A stretch of DNA of 64,000 nt from CAYGDP01 sp964348665 (GCA_964348665.1 CAYGDP010000016.1:15740-79739), one strand, 5' to 3'. Positions 33,321 to 41,803 are shown, counted from the first letter of the stretch. A program made the numbers and translations. Notes: a model not told the origin generated them from the letters alone.

Positions 33321-34103
33321 TTAAAAAGGGTCCCATATATAGACCACACAGTTCGGTAGACTCTTCTTTAAGCCTTCTATTCCCTCGCACGATACCTTAG
33401 TGTTGTTGATAAATAGCATCCTCAACTGTGTTAGCGATTTCAAATGCTCCATCCCAACATCGCTTACCTCCGTGCGACTAAGCATAAGTGACTGCAATTT
33501 CGTTAATAGCTTCAGATGCGTCAGCCCCTTATCGCTCATCTTTGTGCCGCCTAGATTAAGTTGACTTAGATTTTCGAGCTTAGCTACCCAAACAAGGTCG
33601 GCGTCAGTTAAATTACTGCCAGAAAAATTACCTTCGGTAATTTCCACATTGCAAATCACCAATAGTCGCAGGTTGATTCGTGCCGATAAACTCGGCAGCT
33701 TCTTGTGCTCGCGGAGGAACAACACTGCTCCCACCGACCAGAGCGCAGCCAGGACGATGGCTTGCAACGCTAGAAAATGCCATTTGTATTTCCAGACCGC
33801 CAGAACTGCGGGTAACAAGGCCACAAAGAAATACGAAAAAAACAACTGAAGCTCAATCAGCATAACCCAGCCCTGCGGCAATGGGCTGACGATTTTATCG
33901 AAAAACGGAACGGCAGGTTGGAAGACTAACGCCAATAGCTCAACCAGTTCAGACTTGTGGCGTAGCATAACAAAAGACACGGCTAAAAGGGCACAAATCG
34001 CGGCATAAAGTAACGCGGCGCGTTCGGGCTTTGCGCGTGCGAACTCATGCAGACGGCGCAACACCGACCGTCTCCGCTGTGGAAGTGGTTGTCCTTCTGC
34101 CAT
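33321..34103 (-). CDS. Membrane protein with C-terminal leucine-rich repeats
   Basis: A 260-residue protein with a basic N-terminus, about three membrane helices (residues 30-130) and at least four leucine-rich repeats of about 24 residues (for example LKLLTKLQSLMLSRTEVSDV and GMEHLKSLTQLRMLFINNTK). The TxVSDxGxxxL phase is the pattern common in planctomycete and verrucomicrobial LRR proteins. It would display LRRs at the membrane for protein binding. The base composition is more A/T-rich than in the neighbours. Its role is unknown. Confidence 0.75.
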   Translation of the reverse strand: MAEGQPLPQRRRSVLRRLHEFARAKPERAALLYAAICALLAVSFVMLRHKSELVELLALVFQPAVPFFDKIVSPLPQGWVMLIELQLFFSYFFVALLPAVLAVWKYKWHFLALQAIVLAALWSVGAVLFLREHKKLPSLSARINLRLLVICNVEITEGNFSGSNLTDADLVWVAKLENLSQLNLGGTKMSDKGLTHLKLLTKLQSLMLSRTEVSDVGMEHLKSLTQLRMLFINNTKVSCEGIEGLKKSLPNCVVYIWDPF

Positions 34104-34172
34104 ACGCCAACTATGTTCTCAAATGGCTCGCTCCGCAATTGAAAATCTGATAACAATTCTTGTATATCCACT

Positions 34173-35180
34173 ATGGCTTGGAAAATCCTAGTCACCGCAC
34201 GCGCGTTCAGCGAAGTCGGCCAGGACGCAATCCAACTCCTTCGCGACGCGGATTGTGAGGTGGTCATCCCTCCTAAATTTGGGCCGATCATGGCGGAGGC
34301 GCTGCTTCCACTCTTGAAGGGGGCTGATGCGGTGCTTGCCAGTGCTGACCAATACAGCGCCGACGTATTGCGTTCCCCTGAAGTTTCCCACTTGAAAATC
34401 ATCTCTCGCTGGGGTGTCGGGTTCGATTCGGTGGATGTTCACGCAGCATCCCAGCAGGGCATTGTCGTCACCTACACGCCGGGGATGCTCAATGATACGG
34501 TGGCCGATTATACATTCGCGCTGTTGTTTTCCATCGCTAGACGTGTCCATGACGGCGACGCTTCCCTGCGCCGGGGCGAATGGAAACCGCCATGGGGAGA
34601 TGATATTTTCGGGAAAACCCTCGGAATCGTAGGGTGCGGCCGAATTGGCCAGGTGGTTGCGCATCGGGCGAGCGGTTTCAATTTTCGCCTGCTCGGTTAC
34701 GATGTCGCGCCTTCGACGGAAGCCAAGAAACTCGGCATCGAGTTTATCCCTCTCGAGGAATTGCTGGCGCTAAGCGATTTTGTCACCTTGCATAGTGCAT
34801 TGACACCGCAGAATCGTGGATTGATCGGCGAAGCCCAATTACGAAAGATGAAAAAATCGGCGTATCTCATCAACACCGCTCGAGGTGGGCTTGTGGACGA
34901 ACCAGCGCTGGTTCGGGCTTTACAGGAAGGTTGGATTGCCGGCGCAGCGCTGGATACATTCGTCACCGAGCCTTTGCCCACGGATCATCCATTCCGAACC
35001 ACTCCGAATCTGTTACTCACCCCTCATCAAGCCCCGTGCGGCCGTGAATCGGCTGAACAAGTGAGCCTAACTGCCGCGCAAGCAATAGTGGATTTGATGA
35101 ACGGGCACAGGCCAAAATTTGTGATAGACTCGGCGGTCTTTGATACTCCTAGTCTGCGCGCGAAATTAAGGAAACGATGA
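34173..35180 (+). CDS. D-2-hydroxyacid dehydrogenase (phosphoglycerate dehydrogenase-like)
   Basis: A 335-residue NAD-dependent dehydrogenase. LGIVGCGRIGQVVAHR is the NAD-binding loop, INTARGGLVDEPALVRALQ contains the catalytic Arg and Glu region, and LLLTPHQAPCGRES holds the catalytic His. It lacks the C-terminal ACT domain of the biosynthetic SerA. It overlaps the next gene, a HpcH/HpaI aldolase, by 4 nt, so both probably act on one sugar-acid breakdown route rather than in serine synthesis. Confidence 0.87.
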   Translation: MAWKILVTARAFSEVGQDAIQLLRDADCEVVIPPKFGPIMAEALLPLLKGADAVLASADQYSADVLRSPEVSHLKIISRWGVGFDSVDVHAASQQGIVVTYTPGMLNDTVADYTFALLFSIARRVHDGDASLRRGEWKPPWGDDIFGKTLGIVGCGRIGQVVAHRASGFNFRLLGYDVAPSTEAKKLGIEFIPLEELLALSDFVTLHSALTPQNRGLIGEAQLRKMKKSAYLINTARGGLVDEPALVRALQEGWIAGAALDTFVTEPLPTDHPFRTTPNLLLTPHQAPCGRESAEQVSLTAAQAIVDLMNGHRPKFVIDSAVFDTPSLRAKLRKR

Positions 35181-35971
35181 AATCAAACCATGTCCTCGCC
35201 AAACTCAAACGCGGCGAGCCGAGCATCGGCACTTGGCTTTCATTGCCGGATCCGCTTGCGGCACGATTGATGGCAACAGTCGGGTTTGACTGGCTTACGG
35301 TGGACTTGGAACATTCGCCAATCAACATCGAGACGGCTGCGACCAGTTTCGCGATGATCGCCGCGGGCGGCCCAGCACCGCTGGCGCGAATCTCCTGGAA
35401 CACCGGCGAAAATATCAAGCGCGTGCTCGATAACGGCGCGTGGGGAGTTGTTGTACCGATGGTGAACGATAGACAAAGCGCTGAATTGGCGGTCGAATCA
35501 GCGCGGTACGCCCCCGCGGGACGACGGTCGGTCGGTGGACAATACCACGCTGCAAGTTTCGACACCGACTCGCCCAAGTATTATGAGCGAGCCAACGACG
35601 AAATCCTGCTGGTAGTCATGATCGAACATATCGAAGGTGTTGAAAACGCGGATAAAATCCTAAGTGTGCCAGGGATCAACGCTGTTTTTATTGGCCCAAA
35701 CGATCTCACGAAATCCATGGGTAAAAAACCGTCGTTTGAGAGCAGTGACAAAGACTTCGTGGACGCGCTTAACCATGTAAAAACGATTGCGAAGAAAAAT
35801 GGAGTGGCACCGGGGATCCATGTTGCGGACGCGGCGGCGGCGCAACGACGAATTGTGGAAGGATTTCAGTTTATAGCGATAACCAGTGAATTGGGTATGA
35901 TGCTCGCCAAAGCAAAAGAAGTGGCGACGACACTTGGGCTGGGAAACAACCGAGATGTGGCAAAGTATTGA
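35177..35971 (+). CDS. HpcH/HpaI-family aldolase
   Basis: A 264-residue class II aldolase of the 2-keto-3-deoxy acid group. GIGTWLSLPDP-type opening, FDWLTVDLEHSPIN (catalytic His region), PLARISWN, GVVVPMVND, MIEHIEGVENADKI (metal Glu) and AVFIGPNDLTKSMG (metal Asp) are present. It would split a 2-keto-3-deoxy sugar acid into pyruvate and an aldehyde. The coupling to a hydroxyacid dehydrogenase suggests that the pair turns a sugar acid into central metabolites. The substrate is not known. Confidence 0.88.
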   Translation: MKSNHVLAKLKRGEPSIGTWLSLPDPLAARLMATVGFDWLTVDLEHSPINIETAATSFAMIAAGGPAPLARISWNTGENIKRVLDNGAWGVVVPMVNDRQSAELAVESARYAPAGRRSVGGQYHAASFDTDSPKYYERANDEILLVVMIEHIEGVENADKILSVPGINAVFIGPNDLTKSMGKKPSFESSDKDFVDALNHVKTIAKKNGVAPGIHVADAAAAQRRIVEGFQFIAITSELGMMLAKAKEVATTLGLGNNRDVAKY

Positions 35972-35980
35972 AAAAAATGG

Positions 35981-36054
35981 AGCGAGCGAAGGGATTCGAA
36001 CCCTCGACATCAACCTTGGCAAGGTTGCGCTCTACCAGACTGAGCTACGCTCGC
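35981..36054 (-). tRNA. tRNA-Gly (GCC)
   Basis: The minus strand folds into a normal cloverleaf: acceptor stem GCGAGCG/CGCTCGC, anticodon loop TTGCCAA (anticodon GCC), T-loop GGTTCGAATCC and discriminator U followed by an encoded CCA (35978-35980). A broken copy lies 50 nt further right. Confidence 0.95.
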
Positions 36055-36104
36055 TTCCGACACAAATCCTATGCTAAACTAACCAATAAACAAGCCCATT
36101 CTCA

Positions 36105-36221
36105 AACCCTCGACATCAACCCCGCAAAGCGGGGTAAACCTTGGCAAGGTTCAGGACGCCCTGCGTCCTTGCGCTCTACCAGACTGAGCTACGTTCACCA
36201 CGTTCTACGTGGCTCGCTTCC
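36105..36221 (-). pseudogene. tRNA-Gly copy with three 19-nt hairpin inserts
   Basis: This stretch repeats the preceding tRNA-Gly gene from its 5' flank to the T-stem, but three inserts of exactly 19 nt interrupt it: 36121-36139 (contains CCCGCAAAGCGGG), 36152-36170 (AGGACGCCCTGCGTCCT) and 36194-36212 (CCACGTTCTACGTGG). Each insert is a hairpin with a three-base loop. Between inserts, the tRNA sequence is unchanged (12 and 23 nt blocks). The 3' half of the T arm and the acceptor 3' strand are missing, so it cannot be a functional tRNA. Confidence 0.85.
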
Positions 36222-36257
36222 TCGAACGCTGTTATCCTACGCCGATCACTCGCAAAA

Positions 36258-36818
36258 TCAAGTGCTGTTTTTCGATAACAGGGCGCGGCTCTGCTCCGAT
36301 GGTCTGTTTTGCTCGTCCCGACGAGCCGATCGAAACCGCAGTGGAAGAAAAATCCACTTCTCACCAAACTTCGCCCACCGAACTGCAAAAACAATGTACT
36401 TGCTCTGCGGAATACATCCGGAAATGACCGACGCGTGTCGCCGAGGCACAAAACCATTTTCCGAATGTTTATAACGCAACTTCACCGCAAGCATTTCCAC
36501 GTACGCTGCATCCGACAGGTTCATCTCGTTACGCAAAGAAAGAGCAAAATGCCATCCGTCTTCCAAAGCCCCTCCAGCACGCGGGATTGATCGCGTTTGC
36601 GCATATCGAGTAAATCGTTCTCGGAACTCGTGGCCGAGCGATTGTGCCAGCCGTGGCCACATCTTTGCCACACCACGTATTCGCTTCCGCAGTAGGGACG
36701 CAGAAGCAGCATCCAGCCGTCGCTGGTCAAATCCAATTTGCCCAGCGTCAATTTTGGTCAACACACGGACCAACTCTGCTTGTTGATCGGATAAATGTTG
36801 GCGAGCGTCAGGGGACAT
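36258..36818 (-). CDS. Uncharacterised partner protein of the MNIO operon
   Basis: A 186-residue protein starting MSPDARQHLSDQQAELVRVL. It is helical and basic, with no membrane segment and no Cys cluster, and contains ALEDGWHFALSLRN around residue 83. It reminds me of the small SCO6045-like proteins found with DUF692 genes, but this is a weak recollection. The last 30 or so residues (rich in Arg, Ser and Gln) lie over a GCTCGTCCCGACGAGC palindrome and look non-conserved. The ATG at 36818 overlaps the end of the DUF692 gene by 11 nt, so its translation is coupled and it probably works with that enzyme. Confidence 0.6.
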   Translation of the reverse strand: MSPDARQHLSDQQAELVRVLTKIDAGQIGFDQRRLDAASASLLRKRIRGVAKMWPRLAQSLGHEFRERFTRYAQTRSIPRAGGALEDGWHFALSLRNEMNLSDAAYVEMLAVKLRYKHSENGFVPRRHASVISGCIPQSKYIVFAVRWAKFGEKWIFLPLRFRSARRDEQNRPSEQSRALLSKNST

Positions 36819-37656
36819 GAAGCACCTCCCTTCGTTTCTGGCCACGACGGATTGCCCCTTCGATTGCTTCCAGTTCGGCTTGGAGTTCGCGATCGGAGGG
36901 ATAATCGTCATCTCGCTCCAAGAGAACACCATGAGGATCAATCCGCGCACAAAGTTCCTCCAGTAAATTCAAGACCGCTGGCTGAACGGGATGCGCATGA
37001 CTGTCATGATAAAGCCCGTCGCGTTCGATGCCACCCGCGATATGCATGTACGCAATTCGATCAAGCGGGATACGATCAAGAAACTCCAGTGGATCGTTGC
37101 CGTGATTGCGGGCGTTGGCGTAGACATTGGAGATATCGAGAAGCAGGAGTGTGTCGGTGCGTTGGAGGACTTCCTGAAGAAAAGTCGCCTCATCTATTTC
37201 TGCATCGGGCCATTGGAATAGCGTCGCAATATTTTCGAGAGCAAGCGGCACGGGCAACGCGCGTTTCGCCAGCAGGATATTCTCGACCACAACATCCAAC
37301 GCTTCCCGCGTTCGTGGCAACGGAAGCAAATGCCCCGCCTCGATACCTCCCGCGCGAACGAATGCGAGATGTTCACTAATCAACGGAGCGCGAACGAGCT
37401 CCGACAATCGCGCCAAATGTTCCAATCGCGCAGGATCAGGCACGGCAGCACCACCCAGAGACAGCGAAACACCATGCGGAATGATGGGTACACCTCGATC
37501 GCGCAGGTGATTCACGGCTGGCGGAATCTCGGCTCCACGCGAAAAATTCTCCGCGACGATTTCGACGAAACCCAGCCGGTTATGACGTTCAATCGATAGC
37601 GCCAATTCAGGTCGCCAGCCAATTCCGATACCCGTTGGAAATTGTTGTGAATTCAT
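36808..37656 (-). CDS. DUF692 / multinuclear non-haem iron oxidase (MNIO) family protein
   Basis: A 282-residue TIM-barrel protein of the MbnB/TglH/BufB superfamily. Candidate metal ligands are all present: IPHGVSLSLG (His), SEHLAF (Glu, His), LALENI (Glu), LLDISNVYANA (Asp, Asn), MHIAGG (His), HDSHAHPVQPAV (Asp, His) and LLERDDDYP (Glu). Known members bind two or three irons and oxidise cysteine residues of small peptides. It overlaps the Cys-tail protein gene by 4 nt (ATGA) upstream and the partner gene downstream. The substrate is therefore probably the Cys-rich tail of the neighbour; this is inference. Confidence 0.85.
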   Translation of the reverse strand: MNSQQFPTGIGIGWRPELALSIERHNRLGFVEIVAENFSRGAEIPPAVNHLRDRGVPIIPHGVSLSLGGAAVPDPARLEHLARLSELVRAPLISEHLAFVRAGGIEAGHLLPLPRTREALDVVVENILLAKRALPVPLALENIATLFQWPDAEIDEATFLQEVLQRTDTLLLLDISNVYANARNHGNDPLEFLDRIPLDRIAYMHIAGGIERDGLYHDSHAHPVQPAVLNLLEELCARIDPHGVLLERDDDYPSDRELQAELEAIEGAIRRGQKRREVLHVP

Positions 37657-38507
37657 CCTCCTCCACAGCCTCCACAGCCTCCGCCACCGCCGCCACCACA
37701 ACTGCTGCCACAACTGCTACAGGAAGATCCCGAAGATTGTTGCGGCGGGCGCAAAGCCAGTTTAAAATTTGCAAGATCGCCTGAGGCAAGAATATCCATT
37801 CCAAACAGTGCGAACGCGATGACTAAATCATCACCGCTCAAACGATTCGGCGAAACCCGCGCGGTCGTCTCCAAAGCCGCATTCTCCTTTTTGAGGTCTT
37901 TGAGGGCAAGGGATCCGCGTCGTGTTCGGTGTGGGCCGACCAGGAAAAAAATAGCAACCCCGCACGCAATAATTACCAAGAAAACTAGAATCCCGACAGG
38001 CCGACTGCGGGAAATGCCAATAGCAATCTTGATCGAGCCGATTAAAGGCACGACGCAAAATAACAGAAACGGAACCCATCGCGCCCAAAGTGCCTGGATA
38101 CCAGCAGGGACAAGCTCGTGACGTTGTAGCTTCGCGCGAATCGCAGGAAGCGCTGTTTGGGCGTATCCCTTCACTGCGTCAATATCTCCCGATGCCGAAC
38201 ATTGATAAACTGCTCGCTCGATGGGGTGGGCAGTCGAAGCCAAGGGTGCGATTCTCTGCAGTTTCCTGGCTCCTACATCAACACCGAGAATCTTGCTCTG
38301 TACGAGCACTGCCATTGCCGACTCGATGGCGCGCTGTTTGCTAACCAAATAGGCAATATCATACGGTTCCAGCTCGATTTGTTCGGTCGGACGATCTGCG
38401 GGGAGACGCAAGAACCACCTCAACAACCCCGCCAAAACCGTCATCGTAACAAACACAAAAAGATAGACTTGAAGAAATTCTGGGCCGCGAAGATCGAAGG
38501 GGTTCAT
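37653..38507 (-). CDS. TIGR04222-type membrane protein with Cys/Gly-rich C-terminal tail
   Basis: A 284-residue protein. An N-terminal helix (about residues 13-32) and two more membrane helices (about 155-200) flank soluble segments. The last 25 residues form a low-complexity tail of Gly, Ser and five Cys in the order CSSCGSSC, seven Gly, then CGGC and three Gly. This matches proteins annotated as TIGR04222 with Gly/Cys tails. Followed directly by an MNIO gene, the tail may be a substrate for cysteine modification or a metal site. The tail itself is low-complexity DNA, so slippage is possible, but the frame is intact and overlaps the next start codon. Confidence 0.8.
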   Translation of the reverse strand: MNPFDLRGPEFLQVYLFVFVTMTVLAGLLRWFLRLPADRPTEQIELEPYDIAYLVSKQRAIESAMAVLVQSKILGVDVGARKLQRIAPLASTAHPIERAVYQCSASGDIDAVKGYAQTALPAIRAKLQRHELVPAGIQALWARWVPFLLFCVVPLIGSIKIAIGISRSRPVGILVFLVIIACGVAIFFLVGPHRTRRGSLALKDLKKENAALETTARVSPNRLSGDDLVIAFALFGMDILASGDLANFKLALRPPQQSSGSSCSSCGSSCGGGGGGGCGGCGGG

Positions 38508-38510
38508 CGC

Positions 38511-39289
38511 TCACCGTAATTGCACGGCCGACGCGGCTGCTTTTTCGATGGTCATCAGCACTCGGTCGCACAACGCAGCCATGTCTGCAATCTCGCTCAC
38601 TTCGGCATCTCGAAGCGCCGACATGAGCGCGAGCGCCTGCCCATCCAACTGAAACTGCGACGTTGCTTCCTCGAAGATCGTCTCTGTCCGTTGCCCGGAG
38701 AACATAGGTTTTCCCGCAAGATATAGCAACCACGCCAATTGAATCGCCAGCGGCCGAGCCGTGTCAACCATGGCCGCTTCCATTGCGGGCACAGAATTGA
38801 GGCTTGAAACAAGCTTTCGTCGCAATCGCAATCCGAGATTGAGTAATTCTTGCTCGATCCGCAAGCGAATATCCTCCCGCTTGACTTCGATCCCCGCGAA
38901 AGGATTTTGGCCGAATAACACAACATTTTTCGATTGAATATCCAACGCTTTGATGGGGAATAGCGCCACGAGCTTGCTCACGTCGACGGGAGTCAATAGG
39001 AGGGGTTCAATCCTCGCTTTTCGCCAAGCTCCGCGCNNNNNNNNNNNNNNNNNNNNNNNNNNNNNNNNNNNNNNNNNNNNNNNNNNNNNNNNNNNNNNNN
39101 NNNNNNNNNNNNNNNNNNNNNNNNNNNNNNNNNNNNCCGCGCCAGTCCTCCGTAAAGGATCAATCCGATGATGTTCTCCCCTCCCTCGCGGACCAGCGCT
39201 TCGCAAAGCTCCCGTATCGCTGTCTTGATCTCGTCCGGTACATTCAGCTGGTCTAATGCTGGAAACTCGTCCGTTGCGGTACTTGGCAC
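38511..39289 (-). CDS. Nucleotidyltransferase-like protein, interrupted by an assembly gap
   Basis: The first part (39137-39289) encodes PSTATDEFPALDQLNVPDEI and then GGENIIGLILYGGLAR, the glycine-rich start of a minimal nucleotidyltransferase domain. After the 100-N gap the rest (38511-39036) gives a helical C-terminal part of about 175 residues. The GTG at 39289 has a perfect AGGAGG six nt upstream and is the best start. The two sides are in different frames only because the gap length is arbitrary. It precedes the Cys-tail protein by 3 nt and so is the first gene of that operon. The catalytic Asp pair would lie in or next to the gap. Confidence 0.65.
39037..39136. other. Scaffold gap of 100 N
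   Basis: Exactly 100 undetermined bases, the usual placeholder for a gap of unknown size. It lies within the nucleotidyltransferase-like gene. Confidence 0.99.
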
Positions 39290-39418
39290 TTGAATCCTCC
39301 TAGTCGCGAGTATGCTTCTCAATCCTCGAAAATCAAGCCCTGATTTGGACAGGTAACAGCGTCAACATCGAATATTCAACCCCGAACTCTCCTAGTTCAA
39401 TGTTGGCTGCCTCCTAAG

Positions 39419-39502
39419 TGCCGAGGACAGGACTTGAACCTGCACTCCCTTTCGGGAACCAGCTCCTAAGGCTGGTGCGTCTGCCAGTTTCGCCACCTCG
39501 GC
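39419..39502 (-). tRNA. tRNA-Leu (TAG)
   Basis: The minus strand gives an acceptor stem GCCGAGG/CCTCGGC, anticodon stem CCAGC/GCTGG with loop CTTAGGA (anticodon TAG) and a long variable arm (TTCCCGAAAGGGA), as in class II tRNAs. The T-loop GGTTCAAGTCC is normal. CCA is not encoded. Confidence 0.93.
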
Positions 39503-39597
39503 CATCGCGATTGGCACTATTGTAGCCGCAAATCTCATTTGCGGCAACTCGACATTGGAGCGTCAGGGGCGTCGCGTTCGTGGAACAGAAAAAATGG

Positions 39598-39668
39598 AGC
39601 GGGCGAAGGGAATCGAACCCTCGTAGGTAGCTTGGAAGGCTACCGCTCTACCATTGAGCTACGCCCGC
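39598..39668 (-). tRNA. tRNA-Gly (TCC)
   Basis: The minus strand has acceptor stem GCGGGCG/CGCCCGC, anticodon loop CTTCCAA (anticodon TCC), T-loop GGTTCGATTCC and an encoded CCA (39595-39597). Along with the GCC gene at 36.0 kb it gives two glycine isoacceptors in the window. Confidence 0.95.
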
Positions 39669-39951
39669 TTGCGCGGTCATTTCCGTTTGATCACGGCAAC
39701 TTCCACAGCCCAGTTTTAGTATACTGATGGCATCGCCAAATGCAAGCCCTCGAACGGTCAATCAATCTTGAGATCAGTTTTGAGCCGAATTCGAAAGATA
39801 ATTGACAACGAGTTGCGATTGACTAGAGCCGTCCCTCGTGCGATAGTTCCCAAGCTCGAAGCACCGATGACTCGATTGACCGACCCAACACAAACCGCTG
39901 GATCAGCGGTTGTTTTCCCCTTTCTTTCCCTGCGTTCGCCACAAAATCATT

Positions 39952-40308
39952 ATGCCCGCTAAACAGCCTTCCTTTACGCCCCTTCGCATCGCCAAGCTTT
40001 GTCGCGAAATCGCGCTGGATAAAAAAGCCGAAGACGTCGTCATCCTCGACCTTCGAAAAATCTCTTCGCTCACGGATTTTTTTGTCATTTGCTCCGGAAC
40101 CAGCGAGCCGCACCTCAAGGCAATTGCCAACGAGATCCTTGCCAAACTGAAGGAAAAGGGGCTGCATCGAAAGCATTATGCCGGGTCGCCCGCCAGCCGT
40201 TGGCTCGTGCTCGATTACTCCGACGTGCTGGTTCATATTTTTCACCCGCAGGTTCGCGCCCATTACGCCCTTGAAGATCTTTGGCGGGATGCGAAGCGGG
40301 TGAAATAA
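39952..40308 (+). CDS. rsfS: Ribosomal silencing factor RsfS
   Basis: A 118-residue protein that binds L14 (uL14) and blocks subunit joining in slow growth. KKAEDVVILDLRKISSLTDF and FFVICSGTSEPHLKAIANEI are the family signature; SRWLVLDYSDVLVHIFHP and YALEDLWRDA close it. The ATG at 39952 is the normal start. In many genomes rsfS follows nadD; here it stands by itself downstream of two tRNA genes on the other strand. Confidence 0.95.
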   Translation: MPAKQPSFTPLRIAKLCREIALDKKAEDVVILDLRKISSLTDFFVICSGTSEPHLKAIANEILAKLKEKGLHRKHYAGSPASRWLVLDYSDVLVHIFHPQVRAHYALEDLWRDAKRVK

Positions 40309-40367
40309 CGGCGGCCGAACGCGACAGGAATCGATTCGGTAGAAAAAGCAGCAGTCCGTCAAACGGC

Positions 40368-41318
40368 TCAATTGCGGGAATTTTGGCGGAGGGACTTCCA
40401 TTCCCCGAAACTGATGAGCTGACGGCGGTCTTCATCCCAGAGGCGGAAGGAGAGCGATTTGAGGCTGGAAATCAGGGTAAGTGTTTTCACCCGACGAAAC
40501 GTTTCGTCGGCGCGATGACATTCTTCGAGGTAGTAATTGGGAATCGCCGGGCTAAGGTGATGGATGTGATGAAAACCAATGCTGCCGGTAAACCACTGGA
40601 GGATCTTGGGCAATTTGTAAAAAGAACTGCCTTCGATGGCTTGTGTCTCGAAATCCCATTTTTCCCGCCGTTCCCAGTAAACCCCCTCGAACTGATGTTG
40701 CACGTAAAACAGCCACATCCCGACAGAGCCGGCAAGCAAGATGACAGGCAACTGCACCAATGCGTAGGCTTTCAAGCCGATCGTCATGCTCATGATCACG
40801 ATGATTGCCGCCAGTGCCAGGTTCGTCCACAGCACGTTTACGCGTTCGCGATGTCCGCTATGTGAGGCCGGAAACCGTTGATGAAGCAAAAAATAATATA
40901 GTGGGCCAACCACAAACAACGTAACGGGATTGCGCACCACCCGATAGGTCAATCGCTTGAGCCGGGATGCTTGCTGATACTCTGCAACGGTCCAGGTTGG
41001 CACATCCCCGACACCGCGACGATCGAGATCGCCGGATGTGGCATGATGAACCGAGTGATCGTGCCGCCAGTGGGCGCTCGGGGTAAACACGAACAACCCG
41101 GTGAAAAACCCGCAAATATCGTTGGCTTTTTGGGATTTGAAAAACGATCCGTGCGTGCAGTCATGCAAAATGATGAAGATCCGCACCAGAAACCCAGCGG
41201 TCGGCACAGCCAACGCGAGTGTGACCCAGTACGAAAATTTCAGGCTCCAGATCATTACCCCGAACATTGCCATGTACGGAATGACCGAGTTGGCCAGTTG
41301 CCACAAGCTACGCTGCAA
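40368..41318 (-). CDS. Fatty acid desaturase
   Basis: A membrane di-iron desaturase with all three His boxes: HDCTHGS, HDHSVHH and HHIHH. Four or so membrane helices separate them. It would introduce a double bond into membrane acyl chains. The annotated start is a TTG, giving 316 residues, but the frame upstream (to about 41450) has no stop and reads SWRRAIAPYQTPALQRS, the usual N-terminal region of this family. No ATG, GTG or TTG occurs there, so an ATT start near 41384 or an undetected base error is likely. Confidence 0.88.
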   Translation of the reverse strand: MQRSLWQLANSVIPYMAMFGVMIWSLKFSYWVTLALAVPTAGFLVRIFIILHDCTHGSFFKSQKANDICGFFTGLFVFTPSAHWRHDHSVHHATSGDLDRRGVGDVPTWTVAEYQQASRLKRLTYRVVRNPVTLFVVGPLYYFLLHQRFPASHSGHRERVNVLWTNLALAAIIVIMSMTIGLKAYALVQLPVILLAGSVGMWLFYVQHQFEGVYWERREKWDFETQAIEGSSFYKLPKILQWFTGSIGFHHIHHLSPAIPNYYLEECHRADETFRRVKTLTLISSLKSLSFRLWDEDRRQLISFGEWKSLRQNSRN

Positions 41319-41464
41319 GGCCGGAGTTTGGTACGGCGCAATCGCCCGGCGCCACGAGCGCGAGGCAAATTCGTCGGGAATGACTGCGGATGCGTGGGGA
41401 GAATCACCCGAGCGCCCCGCGTTCCGCGCGGGACGCTCGGTGATTTCGATTGGTGTTTGGGAAC

Positions 41465-41803
41465 TCAGCGTCGCCCCCGGCTGTAGCCGCGATCACCGCC
41501 ACGTCCGCCGCCGCCGCCGCCGCCAAAACCGCCGCCACCACCACGAGGACGATCCTCGCGCGGGCGCGCTTCATTGACGACGAGCTTGCGACCATCCAAT
41601 TCTTTGCCATTGATGGCAGCAATCGCCTTTTGCGCGTCTTCTTCCGAGCCCATTTCCACAAAGGCGAACCCGCGCGGTTTATTGGTGAATTTATCCACGA
41701 TCAAATCACAAGTATTGACCGGGCCGACCGCCTTGAACAAATCGAGGAGGTCCACTTCCATCGTGTTGAACGACAGATTTCCGACAAATAGCTTCTTAGC
41801 CAT
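41465..41803 (-). CDS. RRM-type RNA-binding protein with Gly/Arg tail
   Basis: A 112-residue protein with one RNA-recognition motif (residues 1-80). KKLFVGNLSFNT is RNP2 and RGFAFVEM is RNP1, both with the aromatic residues that stack on RNA. The tail is Gly/Arg-rich (RPRGGGGGFGGGGGGGRGG). Similar small RRM proteins in cyanobacteria and the PVC group rise in the cold and may act as RNA chaperones. A fatty acid desaturase follows it on the same strand, which fits a cold-response pairing, although this is only inference. Confidence 0.92.
   Translation of the reverse strand: MAKKLFVGNLSFNTMEVDLLDLFKAVGPVNTCDLIVDKFTNKPRGFAFVEMGSEEDAQKAIAAINGKELDGRKLVVNEARPREDRPRGGGGGFGGGGGGGRGGDRGYSRGRR

Noticed and set aside
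36105..36221. Functional second tRNA-Gly with introns
   Set aside because: The 3' half of the T arm and the acceptor 3' strand are missing, and the inserts sit at the acceptor stem and both sides of the anticodon stem, where bacterial tRNA introns do not occur.
35978..36221. tRNA attachment site of an integrated element
   Set aside because: The duplicated part is the 5' portion of the tRNA, not the 3' end used by integrases, and no integrase gene is nearby.
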